This document shows, one piece after another, positions 56,282 to 64,000 of a DNA stretch of 64,000 bases (positions are counted from its first letter, which is position 1; each line of letters starts with the position of its first letter). The position numbers and the translations under genes are program-made. Under the pieces are notes generated by a model. The model ran no database searches. It had not been told where the DNA came from and worked only from the letters and a program-made list of their open reading frames with translations. Source of the DNA: Leptospira vanthielii serovar Holland str. Waz Holland = ATCC 700522 (GTDB taxonomy: Bacteria > Spirochaetota > Leptospiria > Leptospirales > Leptospiraceae); assembly GCF_000332455.1 (NCBI RefSeq), contig NZ_AOGY02000056.1, positions 1 to 64,000 of the forward strand, given 5' to 3'.

Positions 56282-57679
56282 GTGTTATTTAACTCTATTT
56301 CCTTTCTTTCTCATTTCCTGTTTTTCTATTTAGTTTATTACCATGTATCGGACCGCATTCGGAAGTATCTGCTTTTATCGTTCGGTATTTATTTTTATTC
56401 CCAATGGAATTTCAACGCCACAATTTTATTAATCTTTTCTGTCATATTTAATTATAGTTTGGCGAGGTGTTTTTCGCACCTTTCTGGGAATAAAAAAAAA
56501 GGCCTCTTTATCTTCGGAATCACTTCCAATATACTCTATCTTGGAGTGTTTAAATATTTTGTCTTTGTTTGGGAGCTGTTGTCCGATATTAAGATTGGTT
56601 TCGGATTTTCCGAGTTAGTTTGGAAACCGGAAATTCTATTGCCCATTGGGATTTCATTTTATACATTCCATAACATCAGTTATTTGATCGAAGTATATGA
56701 TGAAAGGATCCGTCCTTGTAAAAACTTTTTTACTTTTGCCATCTATGATTTGTTTTTTCCTTTATTATTACTCGGCCCGATAGAAAGACCCGGAAACCTC
56801 ATTCCACAAATCGAATCCGAACAGATAATAACGAAAGAAAATATTTGGAATGGAATTTCCCTTTTTATCTGGGGCGTTTTTATTAAATCTACTATTGCCG
56901 ATCCCTTCTCTCGGTATGTAGAAATCCATGCCCACTCCTTTGAAACTTTAGAACCTGGAATTTTGTGGATCGTTGCACCAGTGATTGCTTTTCAAGTTTA
57001 TGCGGACTTTTTTGGTTATTCTCTCTGTGCTATGGGACTTGCTGAAATGATGGGATTTCGATTAATGAATAATTTTAAACGGCCTTTCTTTGCTTCCAAT
57101 CCATCGGAGTTTTGGTCGAAATGGCATATTTCCCTTTCTACTTGGTTACGAGATTATGTTTATATTAAGTTAGGTGGTAATCGCCATGGTTTCTTCCGTG
57201 AGAATGCAAACTTAATGGTTGTTTGGTTTCTTGCAGGGATTTGGCATGGTGCAGGTTACGGATTTGTGATTTGGGGGGTATATTTAGGACTTTGTTTGGT
57301 ATTATATCGATGTTTGAAACATTATAATTTGGTGAAAGATGAGAGTCGTTTCCAGTCGATACTCGGAACTTTTTTAACCTTTTATAGTTTTTCTTTGGGT
57401 CTCCTTTTATTTCGTATCAAGTCTCCTTCTGAAACAAATTTGATTTTAGAGAATTTATCTCATTTGCCAGGCCTCTATGCTATCCCGTTGATGATCCTTA
57501 TCACCACCTTACCGTTATTGGTATTTGATTTGTGGCAGGAATGGAAAGATACAGATCGCCCTAACTTTTTTATATCTACTAAACCTTTTTCCTTTCTCAT
57601 TATGTTTTTCTTTTTGTTTCTTTGGTTTTCGTTATTTTCTCCCTTTGGAAAACAGGACTTTTTTTATTTTCAGTTTTAA
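56282..57679 (+). CDS. MBOAT family O-acyltransferase (AlgI-like)
   Basis: The 465-residue membrane enzyme belongs to the MBOAT family, which moves acyl groups onto polysaccharides or other hydroxylated substrates. The catalytic His is in FLAGIWHGAGYGFVIWG, with DFFGYSLCAMGLAEMMGF and FWSKWHISLSTWLRDYVYI before it, all as in AlgI/DltB. It starts at GTG. The following gene encodes an SGNH-type protein, the usual partner (AlgJ/AlgX-like). The polymer being acylated is not known. Confidence 0.88.
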   Translation: MLFNSISFLSHFLFFYLVYYHVSDRIRKYLLLSFGIYFYSQWNFNATILLIFSVIFNYSLARCFSHLSGNKKKGLFIFGITSNILYLGVFKYFVFVWELLSDIKIGFGFSELVWKPEILLPIGISFYTFHNISYLIEVYDERIRPCKNFFTFAIYDLFFPLLLLGPIERPGNLIPQIESEQIITKENIWNGISLFIWGVFIKSTIADPFSRYVEIHAHSFETLEPGILWIVAPVIAFQVYADFFGYSLCAMGLAEMMGFRLMNNFKRPFFASNPSEFWSKWHISLSTWLRDYVYIKLGGNRHGFFRENANLMVVWFLAGIWHGAGYGFVIWGVYLGLCLVLYRCLKHYNLVKDESRFQSILGTFLTFYSFSLGLLLFRIKSPSETNLILENLSHLPGLYAIPLMILITTLPLLVFDLWQEWKDTDRPNFFISTKPFSFLIMFFFLFLWFSLFSPFGKQDFFYFQF

Positions 57680-57688
57680 GTTTAACTT

Positions 57689-58732
57689 ATGAAAATACGA
57701 TACCTTTTATCTACATTTTTATTCCTTTCCCTTTTTATGCACCTTACAGTGGAGTGGATCGTTCCATTTTGTGAAACTACTTCTTCTTATTGGTATCTTG
57801 CGAACAAACGAAAAATTTCCTCTAATGCAAAAGTGTTGGTGTTAGGTGATAGTCAAATTGTTAGTGGAGTTACTCCCAACTTAGTTGCGGAAATAGAAGG
57901 TGTAACAGTGGATGAGGTTTTGTATCTTCCGAAGCCCAGTCAACAACCAGAGGGAATTTTGGCAGATTCATTAGAAGTGATCCAGAAGTTTCCAAAACTG
58001 AAAAGAGTATATGTAAACCTATCTCCTTTGAATACGAGTAAAAATTCGGTAACTGATGCTAACCGGCAATTGTTCTTTTCGTTTGGAAACTTTTCATTAA
58101 ACACAATCGCTCATCCACTATTACGTAAGGCATACTTTCCTAACCTAACGGATTTAAGTTGGAAGTGGATCATTGAATTATTCCCTTATTTTGGACTTAG
58201 TTCCAATTTAAATCGTTTAGTTTATGACCCCATCGCACAGATGGATATCCCTCGAAGAAAACAAGAGTTTCAATATATAAGTGAAAGTATGGAAATGAGT
58301 CAAGGGTCTTGGATTTGGAAATCGATAGGTGATGATCCCACTTTAAATGAGTTGGAAGAATTTCCAAATCATAGTTCGCAAATCCTTGCCGGGAAAAGAG
58401 ATCTTTCGATTCTTATATGGTTAGATTTTCTACAACTGTGGAATCAGCAAAATGTAGAAGTAATTTTTCTTCGGGTACCTTTTTCCCCTAAGATGGAAAA
58501 AGATATTTTGAAAACTAAGGCGAACTTAGTGGCAGATGAGTTTTTCAAAAGGATCACATCCGATGCAAACCAGAAGAAGGTGGCAATATTTGATTTTAAA
58601 TCGGTGTTTTTGAGTGAGTATCAGTATTTTGGAGATTTGACACACCTCAACCAAAAAGGAAGAGATGCGTTTTCAAAGATTTTGAAAAAGAAATTATTTG
58701 ATCACACCCACTCGTCGTCCGAGGGCATGTAG
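57689..58732 (+). CDS. SGNH-hydrolase-like protein (DUF1574-type)
   Basis: The 347-residue protein has a signal-anchor (YLLSTFLFLSLFMHL) and an SGNH-type fold: the nucleophile block LVLGDSQIVSGVTPN near residue 50 and the terminal Asp-His pair in FGDLTHLNQKGRDAFS. It resembles Leptospira DUF1574 proteins and AlgJ/AlgX acetyltransferases. With the MBOAT upstream (gap of nine bases) it likely completes acyl transfer outside the membrane. The end overlaps the convergent small gene by 39 bases. Confidence 0.8.
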   Translation: MKIRYLLSTFLFLSLFMHLTVEWIVPFCETTSSYWYLANKRKISSNAKVLVLGDSQIVSGVTPNLVAEIEGVTVDEVLYLPKPSQQPEGILADSLEVIQKFPKLKRVYVNLSPLNTSKNSVTDANRQLFFSFGNFSLNTIAHPLLRKAYFPNLTDLSWKWIIELFPYFGLSSNLNRLVYDPIAQMDIPRRKQEFQYISESMEMSQGSWIWKSIGDDPTLNELEEFPNHSSQILAGKRDLSILIWLDFLQLWNQQNVEVIFLRVPFSPKMEKDILKTKANLVADEFFKRITSDANQKKVAIFDFKSVFLSEYQYFGDLTHLNQKGRDAFSKILKKKLFDHTHSSSEGM

Positions 58733-58879
58733 GTTGATTCCCCAACCAAGACCAAAAAATTGTTTTGGTGTGAGGATTTCCTCAGTACTGGGATCCCAAA
58801 TATCTTTTACAAATGCTTCTGCTGTGATTTCGGTTCCGTATGGAATTCCCCAGAAATTTTTATCTTCATTGTATGGCAT
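58694..58879 (-). CDS. Small conserved-looking protein
   Basis: A 61-residue protein starts at an ATG with a perfect GGAGG seven bases upstream. It is short, aromatic and mildly acidic, with FWGIPYGTEITAEAFVKDIW and FGLGWGINLHALGRR. No membrane segment or signal is seen. An upstream ATG would add eight residues but lacks a ribosome site. It follows carA by 27 bases on the same strand. Function unknown. Confidence 0.72.
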   Translation of the reverse strand: MPYNEDKNFWGIPYGTEITAEAFVKDIWDPSTEEILTPKQFFGLGWGINLHALGRRVGVIK

Positions 58880-58906
58880 GAAATAACCTCCGTAATTTAC
58901 CAAATC

Positions 58907-60001
58907 TTACGATTTAGAGGATTCTACCATAGTATAAAATTCTTGGAAATGATAGGCCGAGTCATGGGGACCAGGACATGCTTCTGGGTGGTATTGGACT
59001 GCCATCACAGGAAGCCCTGCGACTTTAAGTCCAGCAACCGTATGATCAAACAGATTGATTCTTGTAACCGGCATCTCACTGGTTGAATCACCAAGAACAT
59101 GGAAACCATGGTTTTGCGATGTAATTTCGATTTTACCAGTTTCTTCGTTTCGAACGGGATGGTTCCCACCACGGTGACCAAACTTGAGTTTGGCCGTCTT
59201 TTTCCCGAGGGCAAGGCCTATGATTTGATGGCCTAAACAAATCCCAAAGAGGGGTTTTTTTGCATCCATAATGGTTTTTGCCGAAGCAATCGCATAATCT
59301 AATGGAGCTGGATCCCCAGGGCCATTAGAAAGGAAGTAAGCATCAAATCCATCTTTCATTAAGTCTTCTGCCTTTGTTTTTGCAGGAAAAACATGGACAT
59401 TGAACCCGGCAGCATCTAGGAGTTTGAGTATATTGCGTTTGATTCCAAAGTCGTAAACAGCCAGTTTGAACTTACTTGGAGAGTGGGCTCCAAACACGTA
59501 GGGTTTTTCACAAGTGACCACTTGAGCCAGGTCTTGGCCTTCCATGGAAGGGGCATTTTTGACTGCCTCTAAGAAGGAATCTTCGTAAGTTTCACTGATA
59601 AAAATCCCACAGGACATAGCACCTGAATTGCGAATCATTCGTGTTAGTTTGCGTGTGTCGATTCCTTCAATCGCGGGTACTCCGAAACGAATTAGAAACT
59701 CACTCAGAGTTTCCTTGGATTGAAAGTTGGAAGGTCGTTTTACGTATTCTTTGACAATCAGTCCCGAGGCTTGGATCCGGTCGGATTCCATATCGTCTGG
59801 ATTGATTCCATAGTTCCCAATCATGGGATAAGTGAGGGTCACGAGTTGGCCTTTGTAGGAGGGGTCAGTGATAATTTCCTGATAGCCTGCCATAGAGGTG
59901 TTAAAGACTACCTCACCAATCGAATTCTTATTTGCACCGAAGGATCGGCCCTTCATGACCGTTCCGTTTGCTAAAACCAAAAAAGCCTGCATCAAATCCA
60001 T
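58907..60001 (-). CDS. carA: Carbamoyl-phosphate synthase, small (glutaminase) subunit
   Basis: CarA releases ammonia from glutamine for carbamoyl-phosphate synthesis, feeding arginine and pyrimidine pathways. The 364-residue enzyme has the glutaminase cysteine in [15 protein letters not shown], His in [14 protein letters not shown], and [13 protein letters not shown]. The N-terminal domain begins [18 protein letters not shown] use the ATG at 60001; the ATG at 59992 is nearly as good. The large subunit carB is not in this window. Confidence 0.95.
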   Translation of the reverse strand: MDLMQAFLVLANGTVMKGRSFGANKNSIGEVVFNTSMAGYQEIITDPSYKGQLVTLTYPMIGNYGINPDDMESDRIQASGLIVKEYVKRPSNFQSKETLSEFLIRFGVPAIEGIDTRKLTRMIRNSGAMSCGIFISETYEDSFLEAVKNAPSMEGQDLAQVVTCEKPYVFGAHSPSKFKLAVYDFGIKRNILKLLDAAGFNVHVFPAKTKAEDLMKDGFDAYFLSNGPGDPAPLDYAIASAKTIMDAKKPLFGICLGHQIIGLALGKKTAKLKFGHRGGNHPVRNEETGKIEITSQNHGFHVLGDSTSEMPVTRINLFDHTVAGLKVAGLPVMAVQYHPEACPGPHDSAYHFQEFYTMVESSKS

Positions 60002-60038
60002 TCCAAAGAACCTGGCCCTAATGACGAACAAAAATTCA

Positions 60039-60605
60039 TCAATCTTTTATGTAATAGCGTTTTATCCTATCATAACGGTAATCCCCGTTGATTTCCACGG
60101 TTTGCATTTTGGAGAGGGATTCCTCCATATCCTTAGCGAGAGCAGGTTCGATGGTTAGATACGAACGTTTTCCTCGGACTAAGTAGACAATTTGCCCTGT
60201 TTCCCCGTTGGCTTCTACCACCTGTCCTTGGATTCTTTTGGACTGAGGAGCCGCAGAACTTACAGAAACCTGGAATTTTTGAAAGATATGAGGCCTTCCT
60301 ACACAAAGCCAAATATCGGAACTGGGATTCAGTTGTGTGGCTTTTCCTTCGATATGGTGTTTTTCGTAGGATTGGTTTCCGAGGACCAACCTCATAGTCT
60401 CGGCGTCGCAATAGATGGTTTTTTCCCGAAGATTGGTAGGATCGAGGTAACGAAACTGTGGTTCTGGCCCTTTTGCATCCCAATGCACCAATTCGCCTGA
60501 AAAACGAATGACTTTGCGTTCTATTGCAAAGCGATCGCTTGAAAACAGAACAAAAAGCAAGAACAATCTGCAAATAAGGAAAAGTTGTTTAGACGGCATT
60601 AGACT
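60039..60605 (-). CDS. Hypothetical secreted protein
   Basis: The 188-residue product has an N-terminal hydrophobic signal ([16 protein letters not shown]) and a mature beta-rich part ([36 protein letters not shown]). I see no family motif. It precedes carA by 37 bases on the same strand. The ATG at 60605 is chosen; others at 60638 and 60599 are possible, none with a strong ribosome site. It is probably exported to the periplasm. Confidence 0.65.
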   Translation of the reverse strand, partial: SLMPSKQLFLICRLFLLFVLFSSDRFAIERKVIRFSGELVHWDAKGPEPQFRYLDPTNLREKTIYCDAETMRLVLGNQSYEKHHIEGKATQLNPSSDIWLCVGRPHIFQKFQVSVSSAAPQSKRIQGQVVEANGETGQIVYLVRGKRSYLTIEPALAKDMEESLSKMQTVEINGDYRYDRIKRYYIKD

Positions 60606-60657
60606 CATTCGAAATACCACATTTAACACAATTTTCATTTAGATTTAACAATTTTAT

Positions 60658-60686
60658 TTGACAAATCCTAGAACAACGACTAGTTT
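60658..60686 (+). promoter_or_regulatory. Putative ompL1 promoter
   Basis: A perfect TTGACA (60658-60663) and TAGTTT (60681-60686) are 17 bases apart, giving an approximately 90-base leader before the ompL1 start. Confidence 0.5.
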
Positions 60687-60784
60687 CATTGCAATTGTCG
60701 GTATGAACGGCTGCTCACTTGCATTCGTTTGTCCACAGGTACGAAAAAAAATTCAGGAAACACTCACTAAGGAGTAATCATCAC

Positions 60785-61708
60785 ATGCTTAAATCTCTTC
60801 GCTTTGGAATGATGGGGTTCTTACTTTTGTGCTTAGCAGGTAGCTTAAGCGCACAAACCGGTCCTCGTTCGTATTTTATGATCGGTCTAGGTATGCAATT
60901 CGACCTAGCTCAACTCGGTGGAACCATCACAAAAGATGGTCTCGATTCTCGCCTTCCTGTTACTAACAGTTCTGGTGCTTTGACTGGTGGCCAACAAAAA
61001 GCTATTTATGCTGAAAACACATTACTCAGCTTAAAAAGATCTACTGGTGGAGTGGTTGGTGGAAAAAACAGTGGAGCAATGACTGGTGGTAACATCAACA
61101 TCGGTTACGAAAAAGAAGGAATCTTCGGGCTCAATAATCTTTTCTTCCGAATCAATGCTAACTATACAACTAAAATTGCTGGTGGTGATACTACTTCCAC
61201 TATCATGGGTTACAAATGGTTAGACCAAGAGTGGAATTATACTGCTGTAACTGTTCCCACTTACATTGGGGTTAAATTGTACAATGCAGCTAACGACACA
61301 GCTGTTTACATCGGTGGTGGTGTGAACTACTTTAAAGGTATGTGGAACGTATCAGGAACTATCAACGCTCCTGGTTTAGAGTTAATGACTGCTGGACTTG
61401 GTTCCAACGGATCTCCACTACTTGGTCGTGGCGGTGCTCTTTTGGGTGATGTTCCAAGTCCAGGTGTTGCGAAAGAAAACGCAAAATTTGGTGCTAGCGG
61501 ATTCGGATTCAACTGGATCGTGGGAGCTCAAACAAAAGTAACTGATAAAGGTCACCTTTTCTTCGAATTGGAAACTATCCTTTCTGCAGGAATGGGTGTT
61601 GCTGGTGTTACATCTGTTGGTGGTGCTAGTGCACTTGCTCCTTGGGCAGCTTACCCAGTAGTAGTGGGTGGACAAACTTACCGCGTAGGTTACAAAATCG
61701 AGATTTAA
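60785..61708 (+). CDS. ompL1: OmpL1-type outer membrane porin
   Basis: OmpL1 is the porin of Leptospira. The 307-residue protein matches it closely, for example in LAQLGGTITKDGLDS, AVYIGGGVNYFKGMW, ELETILSAGMGV and the end GGQTYRVGYKIEI. The signal peptide is FGMMGFLLLCLAGSLSA, cleaved before QTG. AAGGAG lies ten bases upstream of the ATG at 60785. The sequence alternates amphipathic beta strands with loops, as expected for a barrel. It is monocistronic: a strong terminator follows and a TTGACA promoter precedes. Confidence 0.93.
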   Translation: MLKSLRFGMMGFLLLCLAGSLSAQTGPRSYFMIGLGMQFDLAQLGGTITKDGLDSRLPVTNSSGALTGGQQKAIYAENTLLSLKRSTGGVVGGKNSGAMTGGNINIGYEKEGIFGLNNLFFRINANYTTKIAGGDTTSTIMGYKWLDQEWNYTAVTVPTYIGVKLYNAANDTAVYIGGGVNYFKGMWNVSGTINAPGLELMTAGLGSNGSPLLGRGGALLGDVPSPGVAKENAKFGASGFGFNWIVGAQTKVTDKGHLFFELETILSAGMGVAGVTSVGGASALAPWAAYPVVVGGQTYRVGYKIEI

Positions 61709-61730
61709 TCAGTTCTTTACTGAAAAATCA

Positions 61731-61767
61731 AAAGCCGGAGTTGGTTTCCAACCCCGGCTTTTTTTAT
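61731..61767 (+). terminator. Intrinsic terminator of ompL1
   Basis: AAAGCCGG (61731-61738) pairs with CCGGCTTT (61754-61761), the stem extending inward through GTTGG/CCAAC, and a T-run follows. Confidence 0.88.
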
Positions 61768-61782
61768 ATATTCACAGATCGA

Positions 61783-62091
61783 TTAGATACTTTGGGTATC
61801 CATCAGCGTTGTGATGAAATCCCTATCTCTTGTAGTCAGTGAATTGGATTCATGAGTGAACAGTTTTAGTTGCACCTTGTTGTATACATTCCAAATTTCT
61901 GCATGGTGGTCGAGCGACTCAGATACTAATGCTAATTTGGTGATAAAACCAAAGGCCTCTTTAAAATCTTTAAATTCCCTGCTAAAAGTAAAAAAAGAAA
62001 TACCATCCTTAGTTTCAAATTTCCAGTCCTCGTAGGTGTGAAGGATATTTTGAATTTCAACTTCGGTGAGGTCTTTCGGATTTTCTCTCAT
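61783..62091 (-). CDS. phhB: 4a-hydroxytetrahydrobiopterin dehydratase (pterin dehydratase)
   Basis: The 102-residue enzyme recycles the hydroxypterin formed by aromatic amino acid hydroxylases. The active-site motif [20 protein letters not shown] and the end [10 protein letters not shown] fit the PCD/DCoH family. The substrate hydroxylase is not in the window. It shares four bases with the exporter gene upstream. Confidence 0.9.
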   Translation of the reverse strand: MRENPKDLTEVEIQNILHTYEDWKFETKDGISFFTFSREFKDFKEAFGFITKLALVSESLDHHAEIWNVYNKVQLKLFTHESNSLTTRDRDFITTLMDTQSI

Positions 62092-62975
62092 GGTTTTACC
62101 TTTTGTTTATGAAATACAATCAGATACAATCCTGCTAGAATGAGTCCAGCACCAACAAGTTTTTGAACATCGATGGGTTCGTTCATAAACAAAATCCCCA
62201 CGAACATTAAAAAAATGGGTTCGATGAGAAGTGTTGCATTCAGTTTGCTGATAGGTAAATAGTTGTGTGCTTCGAAATAAAATGCCCTTCCTAAAAAATA
62301 CCCAAGAAGTGAGAACAGTCCAAGAACAAAGATGATAGAAAGGTTTGGAATATGAAAACTTCCAATATACACCGAGTAGAGAAAGAAAAATATGCTCAAA
62401 AGAAAAAGTCGTAAATAAGCATATTCAAGACCTAATATTTCAGGCACATATTTTTTAATCATATAACTTTGGATCGCAAAAAGAAAGGCGCTGAGCAGAA
62501 TACAAAAGGCAGATACAATCTTAATCTGTCCTTCCAAAGTGGAAATCATATAGATTCCCAAAATTGCAATCGCAATTCCAAAAACTTCCATCCTCTTTAA
62601 TCGTTCTCCCAGAAAAAAAACTCCTAGTAAAACATTATACAATACGGTTGTTTTGATAAGAATTGCTGCCGGACCTAAATCTGTTTGTTTGAGTGCATAG
62701 TAATATAAAACAATACCAATGGCATTGGAAATTGTCCCCAAGATAAGGATGATCCCATCTCGCCTAATGGTTGTTTTTACTTTGATCCTTCGTTTTTTTG
62801 AGAAGAGAAAATAGGGGGTGACGACTAAAAAAGCAAAACCCACTCCAAAGAGTGCTGCAATTTCTGGCTCTGTATTGAATATTCGAAAGATTTCTTTAAA
62901 TCCAATGACCTCGAATGCAAAAAACACTCCTGTCAAAAAAACAAAAAAATATCCTTTTTTTTCGTTACCAGTCAA
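62088..62975 (-). CDS. EamA/DMT-family transporter
   Basis: The 295-residue protein has ten hydrophobic helices in two EamA repeats, with glycine-rich segments such as [18 protein letters not shown] and a final [15 protein letters not shown]. The family exports small metabolites; the substrate is unknown. It starts at TTG (62975), overlapping ung by 11 bases, and overlaps the pterin dehydratase by four. Confidence 0.87.
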   Translation of the reverse strand: MTGNEKKGYFFVFLTGVFFAFEVIGFKEIFRIFNTEPEIAALFGVGFAFLVVTPYFLFSKKRRIKVKTTIRRDGIILILGTISNAIGIVLYYYALKQTDLGPAAILIKTTVLYNVLLGVFFLGERLKRMEVFGIAIAILGIYMISTLEGQIKIVSAFCILLSAFLFAIQSYMIKKYVPEILGLEYAYLRLFLLSIFFFLYSVYIGSFHIPNLSIIFVLGLFSLLGYFLGRAFYFEAHNYLPISKLNATLLIEPIFLMFVGILFMNEPIDVQKLVGAGLILAGLYLIVFHKQKVKP

Positions 62976-63630
62976 TGGGTTCTTTCCCTTGTGAAATCAA
63001 GTATTCATTGGTTTTGGAAAAATGTTTGTTTCCTAAAAATCCTCGGTAGGCAGAGAGAGGAGAAGGATGTGCCGATTTTAAAACCAAATGTTTGTTTTGT
63101 GGAATTAAGATTTCTTTTTTCCCAGCAAAAGCTCCCCATAACAAAAAAACAATATTAGATTTTTTTTCTGCCAGAATCTTTATCGCAGCATCGGTAAATT
63201 CTTCCCAACCTTTGTTTTGGTGAGATCCTGCTCTGTCTTTTTGGACAGTGAGTGTGGCATTAAGAAGAAGAACACCTTGGTTTGCTAAACGAGTTAAGTC
63301 CCCGGTTTTAGGGATGGGTTTTTGTACGTCGTCTGCAATTTCTTTGAAGATATTTTGTAAGGAAGGAGGGAAGGGAATACCATCATTCACCGAAAAACAA
63401 AGACCATGGGCCTGTCCTGGACCGTGGTAAGGATCTTGGCCGAGGATCACTACTTTTACTTTCTCAAAGGGGCAAGAGTCAAAGGCATTGAAGATTAATT
63501 TTGCAGGAGGGTATATGGCCTTAGATTTATATTCATCTCGTATCCACTCTCGTAATTTAGAAAAATACGGTTTCTCAAACTCTGATTGTAGGACTTCCTT
63601 CCACCCAGGTTCAATTTGTACGTCTTTCAA
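62965..63630 (-). CDS. ung: Uracil-DNA glycosylase
   Basis: Removes uracil from DNA in base-excision repair. The 221-residue protein has the water-activating motif [20 protein letters not shown] and the DNA-binding [18 protein letters not shown] start at the TTG at 63630, with GGAGG six bases upstream, rather than the ATG at 63687, because this matches the family N-terminus ([13 protein letters not shown]). It overlaps the methyltransferase end by 20 bases. Confidence 0.93.
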   Translation of the reverse strand: MKDVQIEPGWKEVLQSEFEKPYFSKLREWIRDEYKSKAIYPPAKLIFNAFDSCPFEKVKVVILGQDPYHGPGQAHGLCFSVNDGIPFPPSLQNIFKEIADDVQKPIPKTGDLTRLANQGVLLLNATLTVQKDRAGSHQNKGWEEFTDAAIKILAEKKSNIVFLLWGAFAGKKEILIPQNKHLVLKSAHPSPLSAYRGFLGNKHFSKTNEYLISQGKEPIDW

Positions 63631-64000
63631 CTCTACCCTCCGAATAAAAGTATAATACTCGTAAGTCGATTCCTCCATGGGTGACATGGATTGTTTTTTT
63701 AGAAAAACTTCTTAGTTCTCGCATACAATCGCTCCATTTTTCTTCCGTAGGGCAAAGTATAAATCCAATGAGTTTCGGGCGATTTTTAGTGAGTTTTAAA
63801 AGTTCTTCTAATCGTTTCCCAATTTTTTGATAGAGTTTTTCCTCGGATTCCGTTCTTTCATTTTTTCGAAGTCCATAAGGAGGATTTAGCGGTAAAAAGT
63901 AATGAGAAGTTTCTGATTCTGCTTCCGGCAACACAGGGAAGGTTCTAAAAAAATCTGAGATGCTATGATCCCAATTCTTCACTTGTATGAATTGTCTCCA
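63611..64000 (-). CDS. Class I SAM-dependent RNA methyltransferase, RlmL/TrmN-like (3' end)
   Basis: The visible 129 codons are the C-terminal part of a longer gene that continues beyond the window; the frame is open to position 64000. The motif [14 protein letters not shown] is the NPPY catalytic signature of N-methyltransferases that modify adenine or guanine in rRNA/tRNA (THUMP-type). Helical residues and [13 protein letters not shown] follow, as in the fold's last strands. The N-terminal THUMP region is not in the window. Confidence 0.75.
   Translation of the reverse strand, partial: WRQFIQVKNWDHSISDFFRTFPVLPEAESETSHYFLPLNPPYGLRKNERTESEEKLYQKIGKRLEELLKLTKNRPKLIGFILCPTEEKWSDCMRELRSFSKKTIHVTHGGIDLRVLYFYSEGRVERRTN

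Overview
The window is a stretch of chromosome from a spirochaete, almost certainly a Leptospira. The strongest pointer is an OmpL1-type porin (60785-61708). Others are a DUF1554 lipoprotein, a DUF1574-like SGNH protein, spirochaete-style lipobox signal peptides, and moderate-to-low GC with many TTG/GTG starts. I cannot fix the species; a saprophytic-clade Leptospira is my inference. No rRNA or tRNA gene, CRISPR array, prophage or insertion sequence was seen.

Layout. 1-6.7 kb: the start of a possibly self-regulated small gene, a GC-rich non-coding block before a RibD/DHFR-like gene, a fatty-acid-hydroxylase gene, a membrane-anchored AraC regulator, and an Mla-type lipid transport operon (MlaE with STAS domain, MlaF, MlaD, lipoprotein). 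6.8-21.9 kb: a second fatty-acid hydroxylase, GloA, an HI0933-type flavoprotein, pyruvate kinase, an HDAC-like deacetylase, a receiver-SpoIIE phosphatase, a large membrane protein, a DUF4105-like protein, a lipoprotein, a GH36 alpha-galactosidase, an RNase D-like exonuclease and RadA. 22-36.5 kb: a secreted lipase with a probable foldase, a DUF4015 lipoprotein, a second HDAC-like enzyme, another alpha/beta hydrolase, the DUF1554 lipoprotein, an aldehyde dehydrogenase, a double-hotdog MaoC protein, a metallo-beta-lactamase-fold protein, a DUF2079 membrane protein and an HpcH/HpaI-like aldolase.

36.6-44.1 kb: signal peptidase I, an AtpZ-like protein, then acetolactate synthase behind a 44-codon leader ORF rich in Val/Leu/Ile codons and two competing hairpins (a candidate attenuator). 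A PII protein and ammonium transporter follow on the other strand. Next comes a glutathione peroxidase-OhrR pair with a palindromic operator, then a lectin-like lipoprotein gene broken by two frameshifts. 44.4-56.3 kb: the complete F1Fo ATP synthase operon (atpI-like, B, E, F, H, A, G, D, C), running on into an SLBB-like protein, a very acidic repeat protein and a GAF-GAF-degenerate GGDEF protein. 56.3-64 kb: an MBOAT/SGNH acyl-transfer pair, carA, ompL1, pterin dehydratase, a DMT exporter, uracil-DNA glycosylase and the 3' end of an RNA methyltransferase gene.

The most interesting unexplained signal is the acetolactate synthase leader at 38058-38253. Next are the seven-repeat acidic protein with its signalling-like partner behind the ATP synthase genes, the lipase/foldase pair in a spirochaete, and a short intergenic repeat present twice near 41.8 and 44.3 kb.
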